From assembly GCA_000436835.1 (NCBI GenBank), contig FR889117.1, positions 1 through 37,302 on the forward strand: a stretch of 37,302 nucleotides of DNA, read 5' to 3'. The notes below the pieces were generated by a model, which was given only the letters and a program-made list of their open reading frames with translations, ran no database searches and was not told the DNA's origin. The translations under genes and the position numbers were made by a program. This stretch comes from Eubacterium sp. CAG:251 (GTDB lineage Bacteria > Bacillota > Clostridia > Oscillospirales > Acutalibacteraceae). Numbering within the stretch: the first letter of the stretch is position 1; each line of letters begins with the position of its first letter. Shown piece after piece: positions 21,135 through 30,633 of this stretch.

Positions 21135-23030
21135 TTATATAAATGCATTAAACGATGCGTCACTCGGCATTCTCCAATCCCCTCTCGGACTGAGTGAAAC
21201 AGAGCCGACCTTTGGAGAATCGGGAATACAGGAACGCTTAAACTGACTGATAAAAAATCTTTTTGTAAACACAGCCAGCCATTTTGAAATCGTTCTTTCA
21301 TCATATTTACCGTCAAAAGCTTTAAGAGCAAGCCTTTTAATCTTATTTTTTTCAAAGCCGAAGCGAACAAAATTATACAAAAAGAAATCGTGAAGCTCAT
21401 AAGGGCCGATATTATCCTCCGTTTTTTGAGCAATGTTACCGTTTTCGTCAGGCGGCAAAAGCTCAGGCGATACGGGAGTATCAAGCACATCATAAAGAAT
21501 ATCCGCCGTTTTTTTATCGCTTATGTTTGCAACATATTCAACAAGATATTTAACAAGAGTTTTAGGAACGCTTGCATTAACGCCGTACATGCTCATATGA
21601 TCCCCGTTATATGTGCACCAGCCCATTGCAAGCTCACTCAAATCACCCGTACCGACAAGAAGCTTGCCGTGCTTATTTGCAAGGTCAAAAAGAATTTGCG
21701 TTCTTTCCCTCGCCTGCGTATTTTCGTAAGTGATATCCTTAACTAAGCTGTCATGCTCAATATCCTTCATATGCAAAACGCACGCATCCTTAATACTGAT
21801 TTTCTTTATCGTAACTCCGAGAGATTTCATAAGGTCGATTGCATTTTGATAAGTCCTGTCCGTTGTGCCGAACCCCGGCATTGTAACGCCCAAAATATCG
21901 CTGTTATTCTTGCCGAGAAGTTTCATTGCAGAGACGCTTACAAGAAGTGCAAGAGTTGAATCAAGACCGCCGGAAATGCCGACAACAACGCCGTTTGAAC
22001 CCACGTGCTCAATCCTCTTGGCAAGTCCGCTTGCCTGAATGGCAAAAATTTCCTTGCATCTTTGTGCTCTTTTTTCATTATCACTCGGAACAAAAGGCAT
22101 TGAGTCAACAAACCTGTTTTCAAGGTCATTATTTTTATTTTCAAGATTTAATTTAACACATTCTGTTTTATCATTGCTGTTTTCAAACGACATATTTGAA
22201 CGTCTTTGACTTAAAAGCCTTTCAACGTCAACATCGGCAACGGTAAGCACATTTTCACGCTTAAAGCGTTCGCCCTCGCTCAAAACCGTTCCGTTTTCAC
22301 ACACAAGAGTTGCGCCTGAAAAAACAAGGTCGGTTGTACTTTCAAAAACAGAAGCGCCCGAATAAACATAAGCGCAAACACACCTTGCAGACTGATTAGC
22401 CACAAGTTCACGGCGATACTGCGCTTTTGAAACGTATTCGTCGCTTGCCGAAAGATTAGCAATAATATTTGCGCCGCATAAAGCAAGAAAACTGCTTGGC
22501 GGGTTAGGCACCCACAAATCCTCGCAAAGTTCAACACCAAGGATTGCGCCGGAGCCCAAATCAAAAACAATATTGCCTATTTTAGTATCAAATCCGGCAT
22601 AAGAAATGCTTTGCACCTCTTTAAAATCAAAGCCCGAAGCAAACCATCTTTTTTCGTAAAATTCGTTATAATTTGCAAGGTGCTTTTTGGGCACAATACC
22701 TTTAACGCCGTCCTTATCAATCACAACAGCGCAATTATAAAGCTTATTAAAGAAAGGCACGGGTGCGCCGACAAGAAGAACTATATCCTTGCCCTTTATA
22801 TAATCGGCAAGTTCAGCCACTGCTCTCTCGCTTTCAATCAAAAGTGTTCGTGCAAAGAACAAATCTGCGCATGTATAGCCTGTAACAGAAAGCTCCGGAG
22901 TGACAAGAAGTTTAACATTTTTTTCAAGTGCGCTGTCAATTGCTTCTTTAATTATAGACGTATTAAAGCTTACATCGGCAACCTTAAGTTTTAAGCTGCT
23001 TGCAGCCGTTTTTATAAATCCGTAATTCAT
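21135..23030 (-). CDS. nadE: Glutamine-dependent NAD+ synthetase
   Basis: Final step of NAD synthesis: amidates nicotinate adenine dinucleotide using ammonia from glutamine. 631 residues, two domains. The N-terminal nitrilase-type glutaminase has E46 (TPELSVTG), K115 (VPKKHLANY) and C169 (GVELCEDLW), matching the Glu-Lys-Cys triad. The C-terminal synthetase (~330-631) has the ATP loop VGISGGLDSTLALL and GTGDLSELAMGWCTYNGDHM. GGTGG precedes the ATG. It lies 54 bases after the mutarotase-like gene and may share its transcript. Confidence 0.95.
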   Translation of the reverse strand: MNYGFIKTAASSLKLKVADVSFNTSIIKEAIDSALEKNVKLLVTPELSVTGYTCADLFFARTLLIESERAVAELADYIKGKDIVLLVGAPVPFFNKLYNCAVVIDKDGVKGIVPKKHLANYNEFYEKRWFASGFDFKEVQSISYAGFDTKIGNIVFDLGSGAILGVELCEDLWVPNPPSSFLALCGANIIANLSASDEYVSKAQYRRELVANQSARCVCAYVYSGASVFESTTDLVFSGATLVCENGTVLSEGERFKRENVLTVADVDVERLLSQRRSNMSFENSNDKTECVKLNLENKNNDLENRFVDSMPFVPSDNEKRAQRCKEIFAIQASGLAKRIEHVGSNGVVVGISGGLDSTLALLVSVSAMKLLGKNNSDILGVTMPGFGTTDRTYQNAIDLMKSLGVTIKKISIKDACVLHMKDIEHDSLVKDITYENTQARERTQILFDLANKHGKLLVGTGDLSELAMGWCTYNGDHMSMYGVNASVPKTLVKYLVEYVANISDKKTADILYDVLDTPVSPELLPPDENGNIAQKTEDNIGPYELHDFFLYNFVRFGFEKNKIKRLALKAFDGKYDERTISKWLAVFTKRFFISQFKRSCIPDSPKVGSVSLSPRGDWRMPSDASFNAFI

Positions 23031-23084
23031 TTAACCACCAAAAATATTTTATAATTAATATATTAACACATTATATACAATACT

Positions 23085-23960
23085 TTAAATCATTGTAATT
23101 TTAAACTTGAAAGAAGCGGTTTCGTCCTTTTCAAGAACAGTCATTCCTCTTTTATGTTCAAAAAGTCCGTCCTCATCATTACAGCTTGCAAGCCCTGTCC
23201 ACGGCTCAAGAGCAACAAAAGGTGCATTACCGACAGCAGACCAAATAAGAAGATTGTTCATATCCTGAAATTCTATCTTTACACCTTTACCGCTTTTGCC
23301 GATAAGAGTAGCGCTTTTAGCTTCGCAATTTTCAAAGATAAGTGCATCTTTTTCCTCAAACAATTCGTGAACAAGAGAAAGTGTGTCACCGCCGTGCATT
23401 TCGTCAAATTTTTCAAACACGTTTACAAGCCCTGTATGGTGATCGGGTCTTAGGCACGGCTTGGTAATATTTTTATCGAAAACGACCTTGTAATCCTCAA
23501 ATTTTTCATTTTTTGCAAGCGGACAATTAAACGCCGGATGCCCGCCGATAACAAACGGAAGCTTATCCTCACCCGTGTTTGTGACTGTATATTCATTAGT
23601 AACGGTATCGCCGTTAATCGTATATTTAATTTTAAGTTCATAATCAAACGGAAAATCACGCTTAGTATTTTCATCGCTTCTTTGAACAAAAGTAACGCTG
23701 TTTTTATGCTGTTCTAAAACCTCAAAAGGATTAATTCTCGCAACACCGTGGCGTTTCATTGTGCATCTTTTGCCGAAAGCCTCCATTTCACCGTTTGGAA
23801 GCACACCTGTAATCGGAAAACAAACGGGCGCCTGCCCTGCCCAATATTTAGCGTCTCCCTGCCAAAGATATTCCGTATTATTCTTATTAAGCGAATTAAG
23901 CATTGCGCCGTCAAGACCCAAAACGGCATAATTTTCACCGCTTGTAATTTTTATTTTCAT
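23085..23960 (-). CDS. Aldose 1-epimerase family protein (LacX/mutarotase-like)
   Basis: 291 residues with the galactose mutarotase-like beta-sandwich of the LacX subgroup. Seen are CFPITGVLPNG, MKRHGVARINPFEVLEQ, the His motif GGHPAFNCPL and the conserved Glu in ALEPWTGLASC near the C-terminus. It probably interconverts anomers of a free or phosphorylated sugar; the substrate cannot be told. The ATG at 23960 has AGGGGTG 5-6 bases upstream; an upstream start at 23996 has no good site. Confidence 0.85.
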   Translation of the reverse strand: MKIKITSGENYAVLGLDGAMLNSLNKNNTEYLWQGDAKYWAGQAPVCFPITGVLPNGEMEAFGKRCTMKRHGVARINPFEVLEQHKNSVTFVQRSDENTKRDFPFDYELKIKYTINGDTVTNEYTVTNTGEDKLPFVIGGHPAFNCPLAKNEKFEDYKVVFDKNITKPCLRPDHHTGLVNVFEKFDEMHGGDTLSLVHELFEEKDALIFENCEAKSATLIGKSGKGVKIEFQDMNNLLIWSAVGNAPFVALEPWTGLASCNDEDGLFEHKRGMTVLEKDETASFKFKITMI

Positions 23961-24090
23961 AGCTGCACCCCTAAAATAAACAAAAAATTTATACATATCA
24001 ATTATAGCTTATATAAAAATATAATGCAATATTGAAAATAAATATTATATAGTATATAATATTAACAAATTAAAACACGGGAGAATACAA

Positions 24091-24666
24091 ATGGATATTG
24101 AAAGCTATATTCAAGAAGCAATTTTTGGAGAAAATGAGCAGCACACTTGCTTTTATCAATTAATATGGGATACCTTTAAAGAAAGCGGTTTTGTTATTAC
24201 AGACGAGGACGGCCACGAAATTGACGCAATTTTCAAGGCAACAGCAATTCAAAATCTTTTAGGCGAATTTATGTATAGGCTTTACGACGAAGTAAATGAA
24301 ACCGGATTTGAGGACGTTATTGATTATGTTCAAACTCTCGGATACGGCGACGAAGATATCTTAAATTATTGCAAATCAGACCCTGAAATTGAGGTTGACG
24401 AAAACGACTTTGACCTCACGGTTAAGAATGCTCTTGACTATATAACGGAAATTACGGCTGATAAAATGCTTGATGAATTTTCAGCTGATGACCTTTTTGA
24501 TTTAATGTTTACCGCAAGTTATGCTTTTGAACAGGACTTCACATTTGACTTTGAAGATTACGACGAAATGCAGGCATTTATTGACACCAACCACGACCAG
24601 CTTGATAATTACAAAGAGGAATATCCTTCTGTAATGAACTGGATTGAAGCAGGTATGATTTGCTAA
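24091..24666 (+). CDS. Highly acidic hypothetical protein
   Basis: 191 residues that I do not recognise. By count it has 50 Asp/Glu and only 7 Lys/Arg, a net charge near -43, with many aromatics (FDFEDYDEM, VIDYVQTLGYGDEDI). It lacks a signal peptide or membrane helix, so it should be cytoplasmic and mostly helical. GGGAG lies 7 bases upstream of the ATG. It is a single-gene transcript on the plus strand between two minus-strand groups, ending at a bidirectional hairpin. The charge resembles DNA-mimic or anti-nuclease proteins, but conserved acidic proteins of other roles exist. Confidence 0.75.
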   Translation: MDIESYIQEAIFGENEQHTCFYQLIWDTFKESGFVITDEDGHEIDAIFKATAIQNLLGEFMYRLYDEVNETGFEDVIDYVQTLGYGDEDILNYCKSDPEIEVDENDFDLTVKNALDYITEITADKMLDEFSADDLFDLMFTASYAFEQDFTFDFEDYDEMQAFIDTNHDQLDNYKEEYPSVMNWIEAGMIC

Positions 24667-24722
24667 AACATAATAACTGTAAGCGTTAATTTATACTTTT
24701 GCATATAAGTCGGCAAAACACC

Positions 24723-24757
24723 AAAATGGGCTTGAACGTAATGTTCAAGCCCATTTT
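24723..24757. terminator. Bidirectional terminator between the acidic protein gene and lepA
   Basis: A perfect 15-bp stem AAAATGGGCTTGAAC (24723-24737) with GTTCAAGCCCATTTT (24743-24757) and A/T runs on both sides, serving the two convergent genes. Its apical 17 bases are identical to those of the hairpin at 3-33. Confidence 0.85.
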
Positions 24758-24774
24758 CTATAATTATTATTTTT

Positions 24775-26595
24775 TTAATTATCCTCATCGCTTGAAAGCT
24801 TAAGCACTGCAAGGAAAGCCTCCTGCGGAACTTCAACCTGACCGAACTGGCGCATACGCTTTTTACCCTCTTTTTGCTTTTCAAGAAGCTTTTTCTTACG
24901 GGTAACGTCACCGCCGTAGCACTTGGCAAGTACATCTTTGCGCAGCGCTTTTACAGTTTCTCTCGCAATAACCTTACCGCCGATTGCAACCTGAATAGGA
25001 ATTTCAAACAAGTGGCGTGGAATATGCTTTTTAAGCTGTTCGGCAATTCGCCGTGCACGTGCATACGCCTTTTCCCTATGGATAATAAACGAAAGTGCAT
25101 CAATAATATCGCCGTTCAAAAGAACGTCAACCTTGCACAAATCACTCTTTCTGTAATCGGTGAGTTCATAGTCAAACGAAGCATAACCCCTCGTTCTCGA
25201 CTTAAGGTCATCAAAGAAATCATAAATAATTTCATTAAGCGGCATTTCATAATGAATATCAACACGGTCTGTTGTGATATATTTCATATCTTTAAAAATG
25301 CCACGTCTGTCCTGGCACATATCCATAACCGTGCCTACATAATCACTCGGAACATAAATATATGCGTTTGCAAACGGCTCTTCGCAGTAATCAATATAAG
25401 CAGGATCGGGATAATTGGTAGGATTGTCAATCTCAACCATAGTACCGTCAGTCATATGAATTTTATATACAACGCTCGGAACAGTAGTGATAAGGTCAAG
25501 ATTATATTCCCTTTCAAGCCTTTCCTGAATAATCTCAAGATGCAAAAGACCTAAAAAGCCGCATCTAAAGCCAAAACCGAGAGCGCCCGACGTTTCAGGC
25601 TCATAGGAAAGAGAAGCGTCGTTTAATTGCAATTTTTCAAGTGCGTCACGCAAATTTTCATAATCAGCACCGTCGGCAGGATAAACGCCGCAGAATACCA
25701 TAGGATTAACCTTACGATATCCCGGAAGTGCCTCAGGTGCAGGATTGGTTGCAAGGGTAACTGTATCGCCGACTCTTGCATCTCCTACTGTTTTAATAGA
25801 AGCGGTAATATATCCAACCTCACCTGCGCAAAGCTCGTCTGCCTTTTCAAGCGAAGTTGCACGCATATAGCCAACCTCAACAACGGTAAATTCAGCACCC
25901 GTTGCCATCATACGCATAGTGTCGCCCGCTTTAATCTTACCATCCATAATTCTAACATAAACAATAACACCACGATAAGAATCATAAACAGAGTCGAAAA
26001 TAAGCGCTTTAAGCGGTTTATTGTCATCACCCTGCGGAGGCTTAATTTCATTAACTATATATTCAAGCACTTCTTCAACATTTTGACCTGTTTTTGCGCT
26101 GACTCTCGGTGCGTCCATACAAGGAATACCGATAACATCCTCAACCTCATGAGCCACCCTGTCAGGGTCTGCGGCAGGAAGGTCGATTTTATTAATCACA
26201 GGCAAAATATCAAGGTCGTGATCAAGCGCAAGATAAGTGTTTGCAAGAGTCTGCGCCTCCACACCCTGAGATGCGTCAACTATTAAGATTGCGCCCTCAC
26301 AAGCCGCAAGAGAACGTGAAACCTCATAGTTAAAATCGACATGACCCGGTGTATCAATAAGATTAAATTCATAAACCTCACCGTTTTTAGCCGTATAATC
26401 AAGCTTAACGGCATGCGCCTTAATAGTGATACCACGCTCACGTTCAAGATCCATATCGTCAAGTATCTGTTCTTGCATATCACGCTTGGCGACAGAGCTT
26501 GTAAGCTCCAAAAGCCTGTCTGCCAGAGTTGATTTACCATGATCGATATGGGCGATTATTGAAAAATTTCTAATATGGTCCTTACTAACTGACAA
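24775..26595 (-). CDS. lepA: Elongation factor 4 (LepA), ribosomal back-translocase GTPase
   Basis: 606 residues, full length. G-domain motifs are AHIDHGKSTL, RERGITIK, DTPGHVDF and NKIDLPAADP; the LepA-specific C-terminal domain contains GGDVTRKKKLLEKQKEGKKRM. It acts on stalled or mistranslocated ribosomes. The start codon is TTG at 26595, with GGAGG 10 bases upstream; no in-frame ATG is close. It is 24 bases downstream of the nucleotidyltransferase-fold gene and probably in its transcript. Confidence 0.97.
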   Translation of the reverse strand: MSVSKDHIRNFSIIAHIDHGKSTLADRLLELTSSVAKRDMQEQILDDMDLERERGITIKAHAVKLDYTAKNGEVYEFNLIDTPGHVDFNYEVSRSLAACEGAILIVDASQGVEAQTLANTYLALDHDLDILPVINKIDLPAADPDRVAHEVEDVIGIPCMDAPRVSAKTGQNVEEVLEYIVNEIKPPQGDDNKPLKALIFDSVYDSYRGVIVYVRIMDGKIKAGDTMRMMATGAEFTVVEVGYMRATSLEKADELCAGEVGYITASIKTVGDARVGDTVTLATNPAPEALPGYRKVNPMVFCGVYPADGADYENLRDALEKLQLNDASLSYEPETSGALGFGFRCGFLGLLHLEIIQERLEREYNLDLITTVPSVVYKIHMTDGTMVEIDNPTNYPDPAYIDYCEEPFANAYIYVPSDYVGTVMDMCQDRRGIFKDMKYITTDRVDIHYEMPLNEIIYDFFDDLKSRTRGYASFDYELTDYRKSDLCKVDVLLNGDIIDALSFIIHREKAYARARRIAEQLKKHIPRHLFEIPIQVAIGGKVIARETVKALRKDVLAKCYGGDVTRKKKLLEKQKEGKKRMRQFGQVEVPQEAFLAVLKLSSDEDN

Positions 26596-26619
26596 GAGTT
26601 TTAATCCTCCGAATATTAC

Positions 26620-27714
26620 TTAATATTTTTTCAATTCTTTTATTTCTTTTTTTGCAACATCAGACTTTTTAATTGATTTGTAGACAAGCCTGTAAATATA
26701 CATAAAAGGAAGCAATACAATATGTTTTTTCAAAATATTGTAATATTTTACCATTTCCGATTTCGGCGGAAAAATACGCCTAAATAAATATTTGAATTTA
26801 GAACCGCCGGCAAGTTCCATTCGTTGTTTAATTTTATCATCTGCCTTGCCGTAAATACCGTTTTTAAAAACAGTATCTAAAAGTTTTTGTTCTTCCTCAT
26901 CGCACGAAGCGCCATCAAAAAGAGCATTAACAAACTTTACAACAGTATTGTTAAACTCGAAAACCCCATAAGATTTAAGCTTTGCGTTAATATAATCAAA
27001 ATCAAGTTTATCATTACTTCTAAGCAGCAAATAAATATCACAATAAAAGCGAATTCCGCAACTTTCTCTACAATAAAAATGCTTATAAAGATGAAGTAAA
27101 GTATAAAGATAATTATCCTCTCTTGTTAAACGCAGTCTGCTTGATTTTGGAATTTCAATTGCGTTATCCCACGGATTAAAATCAGGATTAAATTCATCCT
27201 GTTCACCAAAAAGCGCTCTGTGAAATTCAAACGTATAATACGGCTTTTTTACGAAATCATCACCGTATCCCTCGAAATTGACAAGTTCAAAGCCACGTTT
27301 TTTCATAATCTTGATTATATCGCTTCGTCTTGACTCATCATATAAAATATCATAGTCGCTCATTTGGCGCATAGAAGTTTTCGGATAATAATTTCTGAGT
27401 TCAAGCCCTTTAAGATAAATATGCTTTATCTGCTTATCTTCAAGCTCCTTTTCAATCTGCTCAAGCTCGTTTTTCATCGCAATCATACGCACAAGCTCAT
27501 TTTGTGTATAAAAAGTAAGCTCCTGAGCCTGCTCAACAGGTATATTAATTTTGTTGATAACAGGCGCAATTGTAGAATAAACCTGCTGCTCGTTAGAAAG
27601 TTTAACAAGCTTTTCCCAATTAAGTCCCACAGGAACATCCGGCACATCCTCATTTTTTAGTGCGCATTTTAGAAGTGCCACAAGATATTCACTTTCAATG
27701 CAAGTGTATTTCAT
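26620..27714 (-). CDS. Nucleotidyltransferase-fold protein (PF14907-like)
   Basis: 364 residues. YLKGLELRNYYPKTSMRQMSDYDILYD (~100-126, shown in part: K102-G103, then SDYD at 119-122) is the active-site region of the uncharacterised nucleotidyltransferase family, with D120 and D122 as metal ligands. The rest is helical. GAGGAA in the last codons of the pqqD-like gene serves as its ribosome site, 2 bases between the two genes, so they are tightly coupled. Proteins of this family occur beside PqqD-like proteins in peptide-modification and surface-glycan gene sets; the nucleotide acceptor here is unknown. Confidence 0.8.
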   Translation of the reverse strand: MKYTCIESEYLVALLKCALKNEDVPDVPVGLNWEKLVKLSNEQQVYSTIAPVINKINIPVEQAQELTFYTQNELVRMIAMKNELEQIEKELEDKQIKHIYLKGLELRNYYPKTSMRQMSDYDILYDESRRSDIIKIMKKRGFELVNFEGYGDDFVKKPYYTFEFHRALFGEQDEFNPDFNPWDNAIEIPKSSRLRLTREDNYLYTLLHLYKHFYCRESCGIRFYCDIYLLLRSNDKLDFDYINAKLKSYGVFEFNNTVVKFVNALFDGASCDEEEQKLLDTVFKNGIYGKADDKIKQRMELAGGSKFKYLFRRIFPPKSEMVKYYNILKKHIVLLPFMYIYRLVYKSIKKSDVAKKEIKELKKY

Positions 27715-27716
27715 AA

Positions 27717-27983
27717 TTATTCCTCAATAATATTTTTTGATTTTAAAAGGTTTAAAAGTTCATTAACGTCTGCCCTTGCAGTAGCTTCATCAACCTCGTA
27801 TTTATCAGTCATAGCTTTAACAATACTGTCCGGCGTCTGCTCAGTTTTGAGAAGTTCAAAAATAAAAGCAGCAGTAGGATTGTTTTTGATAAGACCGTTA
27901 AACTCCTTAGTAGCCTCACCCGTAGCAATGGCAAAGCTTTCGCCGTCAATTGAATTTGTAACAATTCCGTTTTTTAATTTCAT
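27717..27983 (-). CDS. PqqD-like peptide-binding protein
   Basis: 88 residues from the ATG at 27983 (AAGGTG upstream; a longer start at 28031 is rejected). NPTAAFIFELLKTEQTPDSI then KYEVDEATARADVNELLNLL is the winged-helix pattern of PqqD/RRE domains, which bind leader peptides of ribosomally made modified peptides. No radical SAM enzyme, cyclase or obvious precursor peptide is adjacent. It is paired with the nucleotidyltransferase-fold gene. Confidence 0.78.
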   Translation of the reverse strand: MKLKNGIVTNSIDGESFAIATGEATKEFNGLIKNNPTAAFIFELLKTEQTPDSIVKAMTDKYEVDEATARADVNELLNLLKSKNIIEE

Positions 27984-28020
27984 AAATATCACCTTTAAAT
28001 TAATTTTAATTAGTTTTATC

Positions 28021-29136
28021 TTAAAAAACAATTTTTTTAATGCAATCCGTTACTTTCTTTACCTTATTACAAACAGGTTGTGAAAGCTTGTCAACAATAA
28101 TCAAATATGGCTTTTCAACCACCTTTTGCCTAATCAAATCAATAGCTGTACAAACAGCATATAATGTTATAATCACTGCTATTGAATAAGGTATAACAAC
28201 AGCAGAACCTTCAAAAGATGAAACATTAAACAAATCTTTCCATATAAAAGTTCTTAAAAAATTATCATCATGAATGAGATAAACGCCAAACGAAGCAGAT
28301 GCAATAATGTTTATCCATTTATGATAGTTCATTTTTAAATTAATAAATATCATAAATAAAGACACACAAATTATTAAAACATTTATCTTTTCTTGATTAT
28401 AAAAATAAGTAAAATGCGATGCAACAGACTTAAATTTTACACCTGCAACAGTTATAGCAATACCGGAAAGGTATGTTAGTATTGATACAACCGCAAAAAT
28501 TATTACGTATTGATTATTTTTTATTTTTGGATTTAATCCATATAATTTAATATAGCCTGATATTGCGTAAAGTAACATAAACCACAATAACGAATTACTT
28601 TCAAATTTGGTTGCCGTTAAAGTAGGTATAACCGACCAAAATACAATCAACAATAACAATAGGCTTTGATATGCTTTCTTAGAAATAGAACACAGAAACT
28701 TGTTTATAAAAGGATGCAAAAAATACAGAACAAAATATGTACTTGCAAACCACCACTGACTGAATGTTATCGGAAAAATACATTTAATTAAGTCAGTAAA
28801 ACTAAATTGTGAAATTCCAAAAGCGCAGGTAAGAACATAAATAACCACCGAATAAAAAAATACCTGCCCCCAAAGTTTTAATATTTTCTTAAAATTCAAC
28901 GATTTGGTATCACTGATTAAATAATATCCTGATATCAGAACAAATAAATCAACGCCTATTTTCCCGCCCATTGAAATAAAATTAAGCCACAAACGGGAAA
29001 CGCTCACACTTGCTGTTGCAAAATCGAAGTGACCGTGAATTGCAAAATGATAAAACATTATCATTACCATAGAGATAATTCGCAATAATTCTATTGATGA
29101 ATTTCGCCGTTTTGACGGTAAAACATTATTATTCAT
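28021..29136 (-). CDS. Membrane O-acyltransferase (acyltransferase family 3)
   Basis: About 371 residues, roughly ten hydrophobic helices. The N-terminal RNSSIELLRIISMVMIMFYHF with the conserved His and GGKIGVDLFVLISGYY are signatures of OafA/WecH-type integral membrane acyltransferases that O-acetylate surface polysaccharides or similar. The ATG at 29136 has GAGG 8 bases upstream; an ATG at 29148 is the alternative. It lies between an rRNA methyltransferase gene and the PqqD-like gene, 37 bases from the latter. The acceptor is unknown. Confidence 0.85.
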   Translation of the reverse strand: MNNNVLPSKRRNSSIELLRIISMVMIMFYHFAIHGHFDFATASVSVSRLWLNFISMGGKIGVDLFVLISGYYLISDTKSLNFKKILKLWGQVFFYSVVIYVLTCAFGISQFSFTDLIKCIFPITFSQWWFASTYFVLYFLHPFINKFLCSISKKAYQSLLLLLIVFWSVIPTLTATKFESNSLLWFMLLYAISGYIKLYGLNPKIKNNQYVIIFAVVSILTYLSGIAITVAGVKFKSVASHFTYFYNQEKINVLIICVSLFMIFINLKMNYHKWINIIASASFGVYLIHDDNFLRTFIWKDLFNVSSFEGSAVVIPYSIAVIITLYAVCTAIDLIRQKVVEKPYLIIVDKLSQPVCNKVKKVTDCIKKIVF

Positions 29137-29159
29137 TATTTTCCTCATTATATTATAAT

Positions 29160-30515
29160 TTATAGCTTTTCAATCAGAGCGACCGCTTCAACATGCGGTG
29201 TACGTGGGAACATATCAACAGCGCACACTCTTTTGGTTTTATATCCCTTTTCATCAAGAATTTTCAAATCCCTTGCAAGCGTTGAACTGTCGCAAGAAAC
29301 ATAAACAATTCTTTCGGGGTTCATTTGGCACACGGTATCAAAAAGTGACGCATCGCAACCTTTCCTTGGCGGGTCAAGAATTATAACGTCAGCTTTTATT
29401 CCCTCTTTTTCAAGTTTTTTTGCCGCAGTAGGTGCATCTGCGCAAATAAATTCGGCATTGTCGATATTATTAAGTTTTGCATTTATCTTTGCATTTTCAA
29501 TAGCCTTTCCAACAATCTCAACACCGATAAGTTTTTTAACGCTGCCTGCCATAGTCAATCCGATTGTGCCGACACCGCAATAAAGGTCAAGCAAAGTTTC
29601 GTTTTTATTTAGGTTTGCATACTCCATTGCCTTAGAGTAAAGCCTTTCGCACTGGTCATGATTAACCTGATAAAAAGAATTGGGAGAAATAACAAACGTT
29701 TTTCCCAAAAGCTTATCCCTGATATAATCATCACCCCAAACGGTTTTGCTTTCTTTACCTAAAATCACATTTGATTTTTCACGATTAATATTAATTACAA
29801 CGCTTTTAAGCCCTTGAATCTTTTCCCTTAAAAGAGAAACAAGAAGGTCGCTTTCAGGAATTAACGTACCGTTGATAACGGCGCAAGCCATTATATCACC
29901 TGTAGCAAAGCCCTTTCTGAAATAAATGTGACGCAAAAGCCCTTTGCCCGTATTTTCATCATAAGAGGTAACGTTTGCTTTTTCCGCCCAAATTCTAAAA
30001 GCTTCAAGCCCTGCTTTAAATTCCTTTGGTTGCAATGCGCAATCATCATTGCAAATAATTCTGTGGCTCTTATAAGCATAAAAACCGGCAAAAAGCTCAC
30101 CGTCGCAAATCGAAACAGGATACTGCGCCTTATTGCGATAATGAGAGCATTTATCCGCACCGATTATTTCCTCAACCTCAATATCAAGCTTGCCTATACG
30201 TTCAAGTGCGTCTTGAACTCTGCCTTTTTTATATCTCAGCTCTTCATCATAACTAACATTTCTAAACGAACAGCCGCCGCATTTTGACGACACGGGGCAA
30301 TCGCTTTCAATTCTGAATTTTGACGGCTTGATTATATCCTTAACTACGCCTATTGCGTAATTTTTTGAGCATTTAATAATATGAGCTACAACCTCATCAC
30401 CGGGGACAACACCCCTTACAAAAACAGCAAAGCCGTCAAAGCGACCGATACCGCTTCCTTCAGAAGTCAGACTGTCAATATTCAATTTAATATCATCATT
30501 TTTAGACAGCTTCAC
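29160..30515 (-). CDS. rlmD: 23S rRNA (uracil-5-)-methyltransferase, RlmD/RlmCD type
   Basis: 451 residues. An N-terminal TRAM RNA-binding domain (1-60) is followed by a [4Fe-4S] site C73, C79, C82 (CPVSSKCGGC) with a fourth Cys in NDDCALQP near 160. The AdoMet-binding methyltransferase part has LLDLYCGVGTIGLTMA and DPPRKGCD, and the catalytic Cys lies in VYVSCDSSTLARDL. Gram-positive homologues methylate one or two uridines of 23S rRNA; which here is not determinable. First gene of the minus-strand run that continues to lepA. Confidence 0.92.
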   Translation of the reverse strand: MKLSKNDDIKLNIDSLTSEGSGIGRFDGFAVFVRGVVPGDEVVAHIIKCSKNYAIGVVKDIIKPSKFRIESDCPVSSKCGGCSFRNVSYDEELRYKKGRVQDALERIGKLDIEVEEIIGADKCSHYRNKAQYPVSICDGELFAGFYAYKSHRIICNDDCALQPKEFKAGLEAFRIWAEKANVTSYDENTGKGLLRHIYFRKGFATGDIMACAVINGTLIPESDLLVSLLREKIQGLKSVVININREKSNVILGKESKTVWGDDYIRDKLLGKTFVISPNSFYQVNHDQCERLYSKAMEYANLNKNETLLDLYCGVGTIGLTMAGSVKKLIGVEIVGKAIENAKINAKLNNIDNAEFICADAPTAAKKLEKEGIKADVIILDPPRKGCDASLFDTVCQMNPERIVYVSCDSSTLARDLKILDEKGYKTKRVCAVDMFPRTPHVEAVALIEKL

Positions 30516-30592
30516 CTAAATCACCAAAATATATAATATCATAAATTAATACAATAATAAAGTCCTTTTTAATAATTTTACATAAAGAATAA

Positions 30593-30624
30593 GCGAACTC
30601 CAAACAAAAGCCTGAAATTCGCTC
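30593..30624 (-). terminator. Possible terminator after cpsB
   Basis: AGCGAA and TTCGCT arms with a 20-base loop and a modest U-rich tail on the minus strand, 10 bases beyond the cpsB stop. Weak evidence. Confidence 0.4.
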
Positions 30625-30633
30625 AAATCTAAA

